64,000 nucleotides of DNA, taken from Streptomyces sp. CB01580. GTDB lineage: Bacteria > Actinomycetota > Actinomycetes > Streptomycetales > Streptomycetaceae. The stretch lies in NCBI RefSeq assembly GCF_001905795.1, contig NZ_LIXJ01000011.1:62001-126000 (forward strand), written 5' to 3'. Shown here piece by piece: positions 8,123 to 16,505 of the stretch. The position numbers and the translations under genes were made by a program. The notes beneath the pieces are model-generated. The model saw only the letters and a list, made by a program, of their open reading frames with translations. It was not told the origin of the DNA and ran no database searches. The first letter of the stretch is position 1; each line of letters starts with the position of its first letter.

Positions 8123-8160
8123 CGAAAGGGTGCGGACATCTCGGTGTCTGCGCCCTTTCG
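8123..8160 (+). terminator. Strong hairpin terminator after the GntR gene
   Basis: A 16-base arm at 8123-8138 (CGAAAGGGTGCGGACA) pairs with 8145-8160 across a 6-nt loop, with one wobble pair and one mismatch. It lies 18 nt after the regulator's stop and ends the catabolic transcript. Confidence 0.75.
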
Positions 8161-8390
8161 GCCACCTTCCGCTGATTCGGGAACAGAACCTTCGAAGCCC
8201 GATGCGCCGCGCTCGCGCCGTCACCGTGGCCGCCGGAGGCCTGCTGGCAGTCTCCGCGCCGACCCGGCCGCCGCCGCGGGTGTGTTCCTGATGGACCCGT
8301 CCACCAGGGCCGAGCTCTTCGTCAAGGAGGCGACACCGGGCGCCGGATACGGGCCCGGTGAGGACCGCCTGCCTCACGGTACCGGCGCTG
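8161..8390 (+). other. Intergenic stretch with a decayed secreted-protein start
   Basis: No intact gene is supported here. ATG 8202 opens a 29-codon frame reading MRRARAVTVAAGGLLAVSA, which looks like a Sec signal peptide, but it stops at 8289-8291. A different frame continues with plausible composition (GVFLMDPSTRAELFVKEATP). A frameshift in a former small secreted protein is one explanation. The hairpin at 8391-8417 would have been its terminator. Confidence 0.3.
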
Positions 8391-8417
8391 ACGCCCACCG
8401 TCCGGGACGGTGGGCGT
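8391..8417. terminator. 13-bp inverted repeat, terminator-like
   Basis: ACGCCCACCGTCC at 8391-8403 and its exact complement at 8405-8417 form a near-perfect hairpin; the innermost pairs must open to form the loop. It lies upstream of the transporter promoter and isolates it from read-through. Confidence 0.5.
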
Positions 8418-8510
8418 CGTTCCGCCGTCCGGGCCCACCCGACCACCCCTGAACCGAGCCGATTTGGACACGGCTGGATAACGGCGGTGCGAACCTCTTG
8501 TGCAGTGCAA

Positions 8511-8546
8511 TTTCACATTACTATGTTACCGGTCACATCCTAGAGT
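8511..8546 (+). promoter_or_regulatory. Transporter promoter with two GntR-type half-sites (site 4)
   Basis: TCACAT occurs at 8513-8518 and again at 8533-8538, 20 bp apart, which is two helical turns. A TAGAGT -10 box follows at 8541-8546 and ATG 8570 comes 23 nt later behind a GGAG ribosome site. This is the only site of the five in the locus with two spaced half-sites. Confidence 0.55.
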
Positions 8547-8569
8547 GCGGCCCTTCACTGGAGTGACCC

Positions 8570-10315
8570 ATGACCAAGCGCACCCAACTCGCCCTCGCCA
8601 CCGCCCTGGTGGCGACACTCGCACTCGGCGCCTCGGGCTGCTCCGATCCCAAGAAGGGTTCTGCGGGCAACGGCGCAGGCGCCAACCCCGCCGCCGTCAA
8701 CGACGGCAAGATCCTTGGCGGGACCCCGGTGAAGGGAGGGACCCTCACCGTCCTGTCCAACCAGGACTTCTCCCACCTCGACCCCGCACGCAACTGGGTC
8801 ATGCCGACCATGGACTTCGGCACCCGCCTCCTCTACCGCACGCTCGTCACCTTCAAGGCCGAGCCCGGCAAGGGCGGCAGCGAACTCGTCCCCGACCTCG
8901 CCACCGACCTCGGCACCCCCTCCGACGGGGGCCGGACCTGGACCTTCACCCTCAAGGAAGGCGTGAAGTACGAGGACGGCTCACCGATCAAGGCCCAGGA
9001 CATCAAGTACAACGTCGAGCGTTCCTTCGCCCCCGACCTCACCGGCGGCCCCGACTACGCCGCCCAGTACCTGGCCGGCGCCGAAGGCTACAAGGGCCCC
9101 CTCCAGGGGCAGCACCTCGACTCGGTCAAGACCCCCGACGACCGCACGATCGTCTTCGAACTCAAGCGGCCCGTCGCCGAGTTCTCCGCCACCGCCACCC
9201 TGCCGACCTTCGCGCCCGTGCCCGCCTCCCAGGAGAAGGGCACCCAGTACGACGCCCGCCCCTTCTCCTCCGGCCCGTACAAGATCGAGAAGTACGACCG
9301 CGACAAGAAGCTCGTGCTCGTCCGCAACGAGCACTGGGACCCGAAGACCGATACCGTCCGCAAGGCCTACCCCGACAAGTTCGTCGTCGTCATGGGCCTC
9401 AAGGGCGGCCAGATCGACGACCGCATCATCGCCAGCGAGGGCGCCGACGCCTCCGCCGTCCAGTACTCCGACATGCGGCCCGAGAGCACCCCCAAGGTGC
9501 TGCCCAAGCCCGACGTCAAGGCACGCATGCTCGCCGAGTCCCAGGGCTGCACCGAGATGCTCCACCTCAACAACTCCCGCGCACCCTTCGACGACCCCAA
9601 GGTCCGCGAGGCCATGCAGTACGCCGTCGACAAGGAGGCCGTGGTCACCGCGGGCGGCGGACCGGCCCTCAACGAGGTGGCCACCGCCTACCTGCCCCCG
9701 GCCCTCTCCGGCGGCGAGCAGGCCGACACCCTGAAGATCGCCCCCTCCGGCGACCCGGCCAAGGCCAAGGAACTGCTCAAGGCCGCCGGCAAGAAGACCC
9801 TCAAGGTCTCCCTCGCCGTCTCCACCGGCGACAAGGGCAAGGCCGAAGCCATCCAGCAGGGCCTGGCCCGCGCCGGCGTCGAGGTCGTCGTCGACACCAT
9901 CGACCCGGGCGCCTACTACGACGTCATCGGTGACCTCTCCACGACCCCCGACATGACGCTCACCGGCTGGTGCCCCGACTACCCCTCCGGCTCCACCTGG
10001 ATCCCCTTCGTCTTCGACGGACGCACCATCAAGGAGAAGGGCAACCAGGGCAACAACGCCCAGTTCCGCGACGAGGCGACCATGAAGCGGATCGACGAGA
10101 TCAACGCCATGGCCGACGCCCGGCAGGCCAACCAGGCATGGATCGACCTCGACGCCGAGATCATGAAGAAGTCCCCGTCCATCCCGGTCCTGCTGAAGCG
10201 CAAGCCGCTGCTCGTCGGCGCCAACATCGCGGGCGCCTACGGACACCCCGTCTGGACCGGCACGATCGACTACGCCACGGTCGGCCTCAAGGACCCGTCC
10301 AAGAGCAAGGGCTGA
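8570..10315 (+). CDS. Family-5 oligopeptide-binding lipoprotein of an ABC importer
   Basis: This 581-residue precursor has a lipoprotein signal peptide, a hydrophobic stretch then the lipobox ASGC with Cys24 as the lipidated residue. The mature part is an SBP_bac_5 solute-binding protein (motifs YRTLVTFKAEPG, GRTWTFTLKEGVKYEDG and the late DYPSGSTWIPFVFDG). This family binds di- and oligopeptides, and sometimes nickel or opines. Two permease genes and two ATPase genes follow with overlapping or near-overlapping starts. Within this locus the likely ligands are collagen-like Pro/Hyp peptides, an inference from the shared operator and the flanking peptidase and hydroxyproline genes. Confidence 0.85.
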   Translation: MTKRTQLALATALVATLALGASGCSDPKKGSAGNGAGANPAAVNDGKILGGTPVKGGTLTVLSNQDFSHLDPARNWVMPTMDFGTRLLYRTLVTFKAEPGKGGSELVPDLATDLGTPSDGGRTWTFTLKEGVKYEDGSPIKAQDIKYNVERSFAPDLTGGPDYAAQYLAGAEGYKGPLQGQHLDSVKTPDDRTIVFELKRPVAEFSATATLPTFAPVPASQEKGTQYDARPFSSGPYKIEKYDRDKKLVLVRNEHWDPKTDTVRKAYPDKFVVVMGLKGGQIDDRIIASEGADASAVQYSDMRPESTPKVLPKPDVKARMLAESQGCTEMLHLNNSRAPFDDPKVREAMQYAVDKEAVVTAGGGPALNEVATAYLPPALSGGEQADTLKIAPSGDPAKAKELLKAAGKKTLKVSLAVSTGDKGKAEAIQQGLARAGVEVVVDTIDPGAYYDVIGDLSTTPDMTLTGWCPDYPSGSTWIPFVFDGRTIKEKGNQGNNAQFRDEATMKRIDEINAMADARQANQAWIDLDAEIMKKSPSIPVLLKRKPLLVGANIAGAYGHPVWTGTIDYATVGLKDPSKSKG

Positions 10316-10325
10316 CGGGCCCGCC

Positions 10326-11276
10326 ATGACCGCCACCGCATCCACCCCCGCAGCCCGCGAGGTGAAGGAGGCCCTGCCGGGCAGCAGCCCCTGGCAGCTC
10401 GCCCGGCGGGAGCTCCGCCGCCGCCCCGCCGTCCGCGTCAGCCTCTGCGTCGTCCTCCTCTTCGTCCTGATGGCCGCCACCGCCCCCTGGCTGGGCTCGC
10501 TCGGCGGCTGGTCCCCCGAGGAGTTCGACAAGTCCGCCGTCGACCCCTACCTCGGCGGCCAGCCCCTCGGTTCCTTCGGCGGGATCAGCCCCGAGCACTG
10601 GCTCGGCGTCGAACCCGTCACCGGCCGCGACCTGTTCGCCCGCGTGGTCCACGGCGCCCAGATCTCCCTCCTCATCGCCTTCGCCGCCACCGCCATCGTG
10701 GTCGTCGCCGGAACCGCCGCCGGGATCGCCGCCGGCTACTTCGGCGGCCGTACCGACGCCGTCCTGTCCCGGCTGATGGACCTGACCATGTCCTTCCCGT
10801 CCCTCATCTTCATGATCGCGATGCTGTCCGTCGCCAAGGACGTCAACCGCATCCTCCTCATGACCGTCGTGATCGGCGTCTTCGGCTGGCCCGGCGTCGC
10901 CCGCGTCGTCCGTGGCCAGACCCTCTCCCTCAGACACCGCGAGTACGTGGACGCCGCCCGCGTCGGCGGCGCCGGCTCCTGGCGGATCCTGACCCGCGAC
11001 ATCCTCCCCGGCGTCTCGGGCCCCGTCATCGCCTACACCACCCTGCTCATCCCCGGGATGATCAGCACCGAGGCCGCCCTCAGCTACCTCGGCGTGGGCG
11101 TGCGCCCGCCCACCCCCTCCTGGGGCCAGATGATCGCCGAGTCCGTCGCCTTCTACGAGACCGACCCCATGTACTTCGTCATCCCGAGCGTCTTCCTCTT
11201 CCTCGCCGTGCTCGCCTTCACCCTGCTCGGCGACGCCCTGCGCGACATCCTCGACCCGAGGGGCGGCCGCACGTGA
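10326..11276 (+). CDS. DppC-type peptide ABC transporter permease
   Basis: This is a 316-residue inner-membrane protein of the DppC/OppC family. It has one N-terminal membrane segment (VSLCVVLLFVLMAATAPWLG), a periplasmic-type loop, then five more membrane segments. The conserved EAA loop that docks the ATPases is at EYVDAARVGGAGSWRILTRD, followed by the ALSYLGVGVRPPTPSWG stretch characteristic of DppC. It lies 10 nt after the binding-protein gene and overlaps the next permease start by 4 nt. The gene order places DppC before DppB, the reverse of the E. coli dpp operon. Confidence 0.85.
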   Translation: MTATASTPAAREVKEALPGSSPWQLARRELRRRPAVRVSLCVVLLFVLMAATAPWLGSLGGWSPEEFDKSAVDPYLGGQPLGSFGGISPEHWLGVEPVTGRDLFARVVHGAQISLLIAFAATAIVVVAGTAAGIAAGYFGGRTDAVLSRLMDLTMSFPSLIFMIAMLSVAKDVNRILLMTVVIGVFGWPGVARVVRGQTLSLRHREYVDAARVGGAGSWRILTRDILPGVSGPVIAYTTLLIPGMISTEAALSYLGVGVRPPTPSWGQMIAESVAFYETDPMYFVIPSVFLFLAVLAFTLLGDALRDILDPRGGRT

Positions 11277-12259
11277 TCCTCTACCTCGCCCGCCGCCTGC
11301 TCGCCCTCGTCGGCGTGCTCCTCGCCATCGCCGCCGTCACCTTCCTCATCTTCTACGTCCTGCCCGCCGACCCGGCCGCCGCCGCCTGCGGCAAGACCTG
11401 CAGTGCCGAGCGCCTCGCCGACGTACGCGCCTACCTGGGCCTCGACCAGCCCCTGTGGCGGCAGTTCGCCGACTTCCTCACCGGCATCTTCACCGGCCGC
11501 ACCCTGGGCACCGGCCAGTACGCAGTCGCCTGCGATTTCCCCTGCCTGGGCTATTCGTACGAGAACTCCCTGCCCGTGTGGGACCTGCTCATGGACCGGC
11601 TCCCGGTCTCCGCCTCCCTCGCCCTCGGCGCCGCCGCCCTCTGGCTCCTCCTCGGCCTCGGCGCCGGCGTCACCGCCGCCCTGCGCAAGGACACCGTCAC
11701 CGACAAGGCCCTGATGGTCGGCGCCGTCGCCGCCGCCTCCCTGCCCGTCTATTTCACCTCCGTTCTGCTCATCTACGGGGTCATCCGCGTTGCCGGACTC
11801 CTGCCCTACCCCACCTACCAGGCCTTCTCCGACGACCCGCTCGCCTGGGCGACCAACCTGCTGCTGCCCTGGACCGCCCTCGCCCTGCTCTACGCGGCCA
11901 TGTACGCCCGCCAGAGCCGCGGCTCCATGATCGAGGCGATGGCCGAGCCGTACATCCGCACCGCCCGAGCCAAGGGCATGCCCGAGCGCACGGTCGTCGT
12001 CAAACACGGGCTGCGCTCCGGAATGACCCCGATCCTCACCATCTTCGGCATCGACCTCGGCGGGCTGCTGGCCGGAGCCGTCATCACCGAGTCCATCTTC
12101 GGGCTCCCCGGCATCGGCCGGCTCTTCTACGGGGCGCTGGTCAGCTCCGACCAGCCCGTCGTTCTCGGGGTCACCCTGCTCGCCGCCTTCTTCATCGTCG
12201 TCGCCAACCTCGTCGTCGACCTCCTGTACGCCGTCGTCGACCCGAGGGTGAGGTACTGA
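11273..12259 (+). CDS. DppB-type peptide ABC transporter permease
   Basis: This 328-residue membrane protein starts at GTG 11273 overlapping the previous stop. It has the DppB-type N-terminus (first membrane helix at the very start, LARRLLALVGVLLAIAAVTF), the FYVLPADPAAAAC segment, and an EAA loop EPYIRTARAKGMPERTVVVK. The C-terminal ITESIFGLPGIGRLFYGALV stretch is a DppB family signature. An unusual cysteine-rich periplasmic loop (ACGKTCS and CDFPCLG, residues ~38-95) may form a disulphide. It pairs with the upstream permease to form the channel. Confidence 0.85.
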   Translation: MILYLARRLLALVGVLLAIAAVTFLIFYVLPADPAAAACGKTCSAERLADVRAYLGLDQPLWRQFADFLTGIFTGRTLGTGQYAVACDFPCLGYSYENSLPVWDLLMDRLPVSASLALGAAALWLLLGLGAGVTAALRKDTVTDKALMVGAVAAASLPVYFTSVLLIYGVIRVAGLLPYPTYQAFSDDPLAWATNLLLPWTALALLYAAMYARQSRGSMIEAMAEPYIRTARAKGMPERTVVVKHGLRSGMTPILTIFGIDLGGLLAGAVITESIFGLPGIGRLFYGALVSSDQPVVLGVTLLAAFFIVVANLVVDLLYAVVDPRVRY

Positions 12260-13263
12260 TGGACGCTCCGCTCCTGGAGGTACGCGATCTGCGCGTCACC
12301 TTCACCACTCCGCGCGGCACCGTGCGGGCCGTCGACTCGCTCGGCTTCACCGTCGAGGCCGGCCGCACCCTCGGCATCGTCGGGGAGTCCGGCTCCGGCA
12401 AGTCGGTCACCTCCCTCGCCGTCATGGGCCTGCACCGGGCCGGGGCCGAAGTCGCAGGCTCCGTAAGGCTGTCCGGCCGGGAGCTGACGGGCCTGTCCGA
12501 GCGGGAGCTCTCCAAGGTCCGCGGCCGCAGCATGGCCATGATCTTCCAGGACCCGCTGTCCAGCCTGCACCCCTACTACACGGTCGGCGAGCAGATCGCC
12601 GAGCACTACCGGGTGCACTTCAAGGCCCGCCGGGCCGCCGCCCGCCAGCGGGCGGTCGACATGCTCGGCGAGGTCGGCATCCCCGAACCCGCCCGCCGGG
12701 CCGGGGAGTACCCGCACCAGTTCTCCGGTGGCATGCGACAGCGCGCGATGATCGCCATGGCCCTGGCCTGCGAACCCGAACTGCTCATCGCCGACGAGCC
12801 CACCACCGCCCTCGACGTCACCGTGCAGGCCCAGATCCTGGAACTGATCGCCCGCCTCCAGCAGGAGCGCGGTCTCGGCGTCGTCATGATCACCCACGAC
12901 CTGGGCGTCGTCGCCCGCGTCGCCCACGAGGTGCTGGTCATGTACGGCGGCCGAGCCGCCGAACAGGCCCCGGCCGACGCCCTGTTCGCCGACCCCGCCC
13001 ACCCCTACACCCGGGGGCTGCTCGACTCGCTGCCCCGCCTCGACACCGCCGACGACGTGCCGCTGCCCTCCATTCCCGGCTCCCCGCCCTCCTTGCTCAT
13101 CCCGGCGCCCGGCTGCGCGTTCGCCCCCCGCTGCCCGCGCGCCGCCGGCCCCTGCGCCGACGTACGCCCCGAACTCCTGGCCCACGGGGACACGAACGGG
13201 CCGGCGCGGACGGTGGCCTGCCACCACGCCGGCTCCCAGGCCGCCGAGGAGGCTGCCCGATGA
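12259..13263 (+). CDS. DppD-type peptide ABC transporter ATPase
   Basis: 334 residues starting at ATG 12259, which overlaps the upstream stop (TGATG). It has Walker A GESGSGKS (Lys48), signature FSGGMRQRAMIAMAL, and Walker B LLIADEPTTALD with the catalytic Glu. A C-terminal oligopeptide-transporter extension carries cysteines (GCAFAPRCPRAAGPC), typical of DppD/OppD. It couples ATP hydrolysis to peptide import with the next ATPase. The upstream part of this frame is antisense-like and was excluded because the coding signal and family alignment begin at MDAPLLEVRDLRVTF. Confidence 0.88.
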   Translation: MDAPLLEVRDLRVTFTTPRGTVRAVDSLGFTVEAGRTLGIVGESGSGKSVTSLAVMGLHRAGAEVAGSVRLSGRELTGLSERELSKVRGRSMAMIFQDPLSSLHPYYTVGEQIAEHYRVHFKARRAAARQRAVDMLGEVGIPEPARRAGEYPHQFSGGMRQRAMIAMALACEPELLIADEPTTALDVTVQAQILELIARLQQERGLGVVMITHDLGVVARVAHEVLVMYGGRAAEQAPADALFADPAHPYTRGLLDSLPRLDTADDVPLPSIPGSPPSLLIPAPGCAFAPRCPRAAGPCADVRPELLAHGDTNGPARTVACHHAGSQAAEEAAR

Positions 13264-14276
13264 CCACCACCGCCACCACCGCCGTCACCGGGACGGACAC
13301 CTCGGCCGCCGGACCCCTGCTGTCCGTACGGGATCTCACCATGACCTTCCCGGGGAGACGGACCGCGACCGGGCGCCGGGGGGCGCCCGTGCGCGCCGTA
13401 GACGGGGTCTCCTTCGACCTGGCGGCCGGGCAGACCCTCGGCCTCGTCGGGGAGTCCGGCTGCGGGAAGTCCACCACCGGCCGCATGCTCGTACGGCTCC
13501 TGGAGCCCACCTCGGGCCGGATCGCCTTCGACGGCCGGGAGATCAGCCGGATCTCGCAGCGGGCCCTGCGGCCGCTGCGCCGCGACATCCAGATGGTCTT
13601 CCAGGACCCGCACTCCTCCCTCAACCCCCGCCAGACCGTGGCCCGGATCATTGCCGACCCTCTGCTGGTACAGGGCCGGAGCGCTGCCGACGCCCGTCGG
13701 CGCGCGGCCGAGCTGATGGAGCTGGTCGGCCTGATCCCCGAGCACATCGACCGCTACCCGCACGAGTTCTCCGGCGGCCAGGCCCAGCGCATCGGCATCG
13801 CCCGGTCGCTGGCCACCGGCCCCCGGCTGATCGTGGCCGACGAGCCGGTGTCCGCGCTCGACGTCTCCGTCCAGGCCCAGATCGTGAACCTGATGGAACG
13901 CCTCCGCGCGGAACTCGGCCTCGCCTACGTGTTCATCGCGCACGACCTCTCGGTGGTCAAGCGGGTCAGCGACCGCGTCGCCGTCATGTACCTCGGGCGG
14001 ATCGTCGAGATCGGAGACAAGAAGTCCCTCTACGAGAGCCCCCAGCACCCCTACACACGAGCGCTGTTGTCCGCCGTACCCCTGCCCGACCCGGCGGCGG
14101 AACGACGCAGGGAGCGGATCGTGCTGCTCGGCGACCCGCCGAGCCCGGCCGCCCCGCCCCCGGGCTGCACCTTCCACCCGCGCTGCCCCAAGGCGCGGGA
14201 GATCTGCCGCACCGAGCGACCGTTGCTGCAGCTTGCCGCCTCGCGCGAGGTGGCGTGTCACTTCCCGGGTGACTGA
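13260..14276 (+). CDS. DppF-type peptide ABC transporter ATPase
   Basis: 338 residues, ATG 13260 overlapping the stop of the previous ATPase gene. It has Walker A GESGCGKS (Lys70), signature FSGGQAQRIGIARSL, Walker B LIVADEPVSALD and an oligopeptide C-terminal extension with GCTFHPRCPKAREIC. A Thr/Gly-rich N-terminal tail of about 20 residues precedes the ATPase domain. It is the last gene of the transporter operon and is followed by a strong bidirectional terminator shared with the convergent peptidase gene. Confidence 0.88.
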   Translation: MTTTATTAVTGTDTSAAGPLLSVRDLTMTFPGRRTATGRRGAPVRAVDGVSFDLAAGQTLGLVGESGCGKSTTGRMLVRLLEPTSGRIAFDGREISRISQRALRPLRRDIQMVFQDPHSSLNPRQTVARIIADPLLVQGRSAADARRRAAELMELVGLIPEHIDRYPHEFSGGQAQRIGIARSLATGPRLIVADEPVSALDVSVQAQIVNLMERLRAELGLAYVFIAHDLSVVKRVSDRVAVMYLGRIVEIGDKKSLYESPQHPYTRALLSAVPLPDPAAERRRERIVLLGDPPSPAAPPPGCTFHPRCPKAREICRTERPLLQLAASREVACHFPGD

Positions 14277-14297
14277 CGGGGATCACGGGAAGAAAGA

Positions 14298-14337
14298 GGC
14301 AGGGCCCCGGGGGCGAAGGCGTCCCCGGGGCCCTGCC
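14298..14337. terminator. Bidirectional terminator between transporter operon and peptidase
   Basis: A perfect 15-bp inverted repeat (GGCAGGGCCCCGGGG at 14298-14312 with its complement at 14323-14337) and a 10-nt loop lie exactly between the two convergent genes, 22 nt and 5 nt from their stops. Confidence 0.85.
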
Positions 14338-14341
14338 GCCA

Positions 14342-16453
14342 CTACCGCGGTCCCGGGCGCTGCAGCCCGAGTTCGCGGCGGAAGAACTCCAGCTCCAGCG
14401 CCATCACCTTCTCCCGGGTCCCGCCCGGGGTCATGTGGGTGACACCGGGCAGGGCGAGCAGCTGGTGCGGGCGGCCCGCGTCGGTCAGGGCCTGTGAGAG
14501 CCGCAGGGTGTGCGAGGGGTGCACGTTGTCGTCGGCCAGGCCGGTGACCAGCAGCAGCGGCCGCGACAGCGCGGCGGCGTCGGGGATGAGGGAGTCCCGT
14601 TCGTACACCTCGGGGTTCTCCTGGGGCAGGCCCAGGTACCGCTCGGTGTACGCCGTGTCGTAGTACCGGAAGTCGGTCGGCGCGGCCCCGGCCGCCGCGG
14701 CGTGGAAGACGTCCGGGCGGCGGAGCACCGCCATCGCCGACAGGTAGCCGCCGTACGACCAGCCGCGGATGCCGACCCGGCCGAGGTCGAGGTCGGGGTG
14801 GCGGGCGGCCAGCGCGTGCAGCGCGGCCACCTGGTCCTCCAGGGTGACCTCGGAGAAGCCCCGGTACATGGCGTGGGTGTGGGCGGGGGAGACGTACGCG
14901 GTCCCGCGGTTGTCCACGGTCACCACCGCGAAGCCCTGGTCGGCCCACCACTGGCGGTGCTGCCAGCGGCGCGGCTCGGCGCAGACGTCCTGCATGCCGG
15001 GGCCGCCGTAGCTGTCCATGAGGACGGGCAGCCGCGTGCCGGGGACGTGGTCGCGGGGCAGGACCAGGGCGGTGGGGACGGCGTGCTCGGTGACCCGCTC
15101 CAGGACGGGCTCGACCCGGTACGGCAGCGGTTGCGACAGGTCGGCGGGGCGCAGCTCCCGGCCGTCGGCGGTGCGTACGGTGTGCCGGATACCGTCGGCG
15201 TCGGCGGTGGTCAGCAGCAGGTTCCCGGAGCCGGCCCGGACGCTGTGCACCCCGGGCCCGTCGGCGAGCGGGGTGAGGGCGCCGGTGGTGGGGTCGAGGA
15301 GCAGCACCTGCTGTTCGGCGGGATCGCGCTGCCCGGCCTCGATCAGCAGCCGCCCCTCGTGGACACCGGCCATGGCACGCACCTGGATGCCGTCGCCGGT
15401 GAGCAGGACCCCGTCCACCGCGAGGGCGCGGGCGGCTCCGCCGGGGGTGTCGGCCGCGGTCAGCATCCGTCCGTCGGGGAGGCGCGCCGGGGTGCCGGGG
15501 ATGAGCGGGTCCACCCAGTGGGGGTGCGTGGTCCGCGACAGTTCCCGGGTCCTGCCGGTCGCCGGGTCGGCGGAAAGCAGGAGCACGGTCTGCTGGAGCC
15601 GGTCCTGGACGGTCAGCAGGATCTCGTCCGCTGCCTCCCACCCGGCGTCGGAGACGTACGGGTACGTCCCGGCGTCCCATTCCAGCCGGGTCCGCGCGCC
15701 GTCCGGGCCCAGTACCCACAGCTCGACGCGGGCATTGGGGCCGCCCGCCTCGGGGTACGCGAAGTCCTCGCCCGGGAGCTCCGGGTGCGCCGGGTCGGCG
15801 AACCAGCGTCGGGAGAGGGCGGATTCGTCGACGCGGGCGGCGAGCAGGGTGACCCCGTCGGGGGACCACCAGTGACCGCGGGAGCGGCCCAGCTCTTCGG
15901 CGGCGGCGAACTCGGCGAGCCCCCAGCGGGCTCCGTCGGCGGGGCTGACGCGGCCGCCGGGGACGACGTGGAGGACCTCGCCGCTGACGTACGCGGTGCG
16001 GGAACCGTCGGCATTGGGGCGGGGGTCCACGGCCGGACCGGCGGTGGGTATCTCCTCGGGGCCGAGGGTGGAGGCGGTGGAGGCGGTGGAGACATTGGCC
16101 TGGACTCCATAGAGCCGTCCGTAGAGGGCGAAGACGGCGCGTCGGCCGTCACCGGAGAGGGCGTAGCCCCCGATGCCGGCGGCGACGAGCCGGGTCCGCT
16201 CGCGCAGCCTGCGTTCGGCGAGGGGGAGGGGGCCGGGGAGGTCGCCCGGCCCGGTCCACAGGGCGCGGGGGTCGGCGAGCAGGGTCTCGGCGCCAGTGGC
16301 GGTGTCGAGAACCCAGAGGCTGTCGACGGGATCCGTGGGACCGGTGGAGCGCAGGAACCAGAGGAGGCGGCCGTCGTCCCCGAAGGAGAAGGCGCGAGGG
16401 GCGCCGTGGGTGAACCTGGCGGTGCTCGCGGAGAGTCTGAGGAAGTCATCCAT
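14342..16453 (-). CDS. DPP-IV-like S9 peptidase (prolyl dipeptidyl aminopeptidase type)
   Basis: This 703-residue cytosolic serine peptidase has an N-terminal beta-propeller (residues ~1-460) and a C-terminal alpha/beta-hydrolase domain. The triad can be placed at Ser566 (GIRGWSYGGY), Asp641 (TGLADDNVH) and His673 (GVTHMT), all matching the DPP-IV subgroup. Such enzymes release Xaa-Pro dipeptides from peptide N-termini, which fits peptides imported by the adjacent Dpp system and hydroxyproline catabolism. I chose ATG 16453, not an earlier in-frame start at 16483, because the shared operator and a GACACT -10-like box lie directly before it with no ribosome site (leaderless). There is no signal peptide. 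A short STASTAST tract near residue 123 is a local codon repeat. Confidence 0.85.
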   Translation of the reverse strand: MDDFLRLSASTARFTHGAPRAFSFGDDGRLLWFLRSTGPTDPVDSLWVLDTATGAETLLADPRALWTGPGDLPGPLPLAERRLRERTRLVAAGIGGYALSGDGRRAVFALYGRLYGVQANVSTASTASTLGPEEIPTAGPAVDPRPNADGSRTAYVSGEVLHVVPGGRVSPADGARWGLAEFAAAEELGRSRGHWWSPDGVTLLAARVDESALSRRWFADPAHPELPGEDFAYPEAGGPNARVELWVLGPDGARTRLEWDAGTYPYVSDAGWEAADEILLTVQDRLQQTVLLLSADPATGRTRELSRTTHPHWVDPLIPGTPARLPDGRMLTAADTPGGAARALAVDGVLLTGDGIQVRAMAGVHEGRLLIEAGQRDPAEQQVLLLDPTTGALTPLADGPGVHSVRAGSGNLLLTTADADGIRHTVRTADGRELRPADLSQPLPYRVEPVLERVTEHAVPTALVLPRDHVPGTRLPVLMDSYGGPGMQDVCAEPRRWQHRQWWADQGFAVVTVDNRGTAYVSPAHTHAMYRGFSEVTLEDQVAALHALAARHPDLDLGRVGIRGWSYGGYLSAMAVLRRPDVFHAAAAGAAPTDFRYYDTAYTERYLGLPQENPEVYERDSLIPDAAALSRPLLLVTGLADDNVHPSHTLRLSQALTDAGRPHQLLALPGVTHMTPGGTREKVMALELEFFRRELGLQRPGPR

Positions 16454-16457
16454 GGTT

Positions 16458-16478
16458 GTAGTGTCACATGTGAAATAC
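16458..16478 (-). promoter_or_regulatory. Leaderless peptidase promoter with GntR-type operator (site 5)
   Basis: On the minus strand TTTCACATGTGACACT runs into the ATG after six further bases. It contains the perfect 10-bp palindrome TCACATGTGA (16464-16473), and a GACACT -10-like box overlaps its end. The geometry mirrors site 1: operator on the -10 box, six bases to the start codon, no ribosome site. Confidence 0.6.
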
Positions 16479-16505
16479 CACATCCGGACGGGATGGAGTT
16501 CGCCG

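Noticed and set aside
16068..16090. Short GGAGGCGGT-type tandem repeat
   Set aside because: It encodes STASTAST inside the peptidase propeller and keeps the frame; a codon-level repeat, not a separate element.
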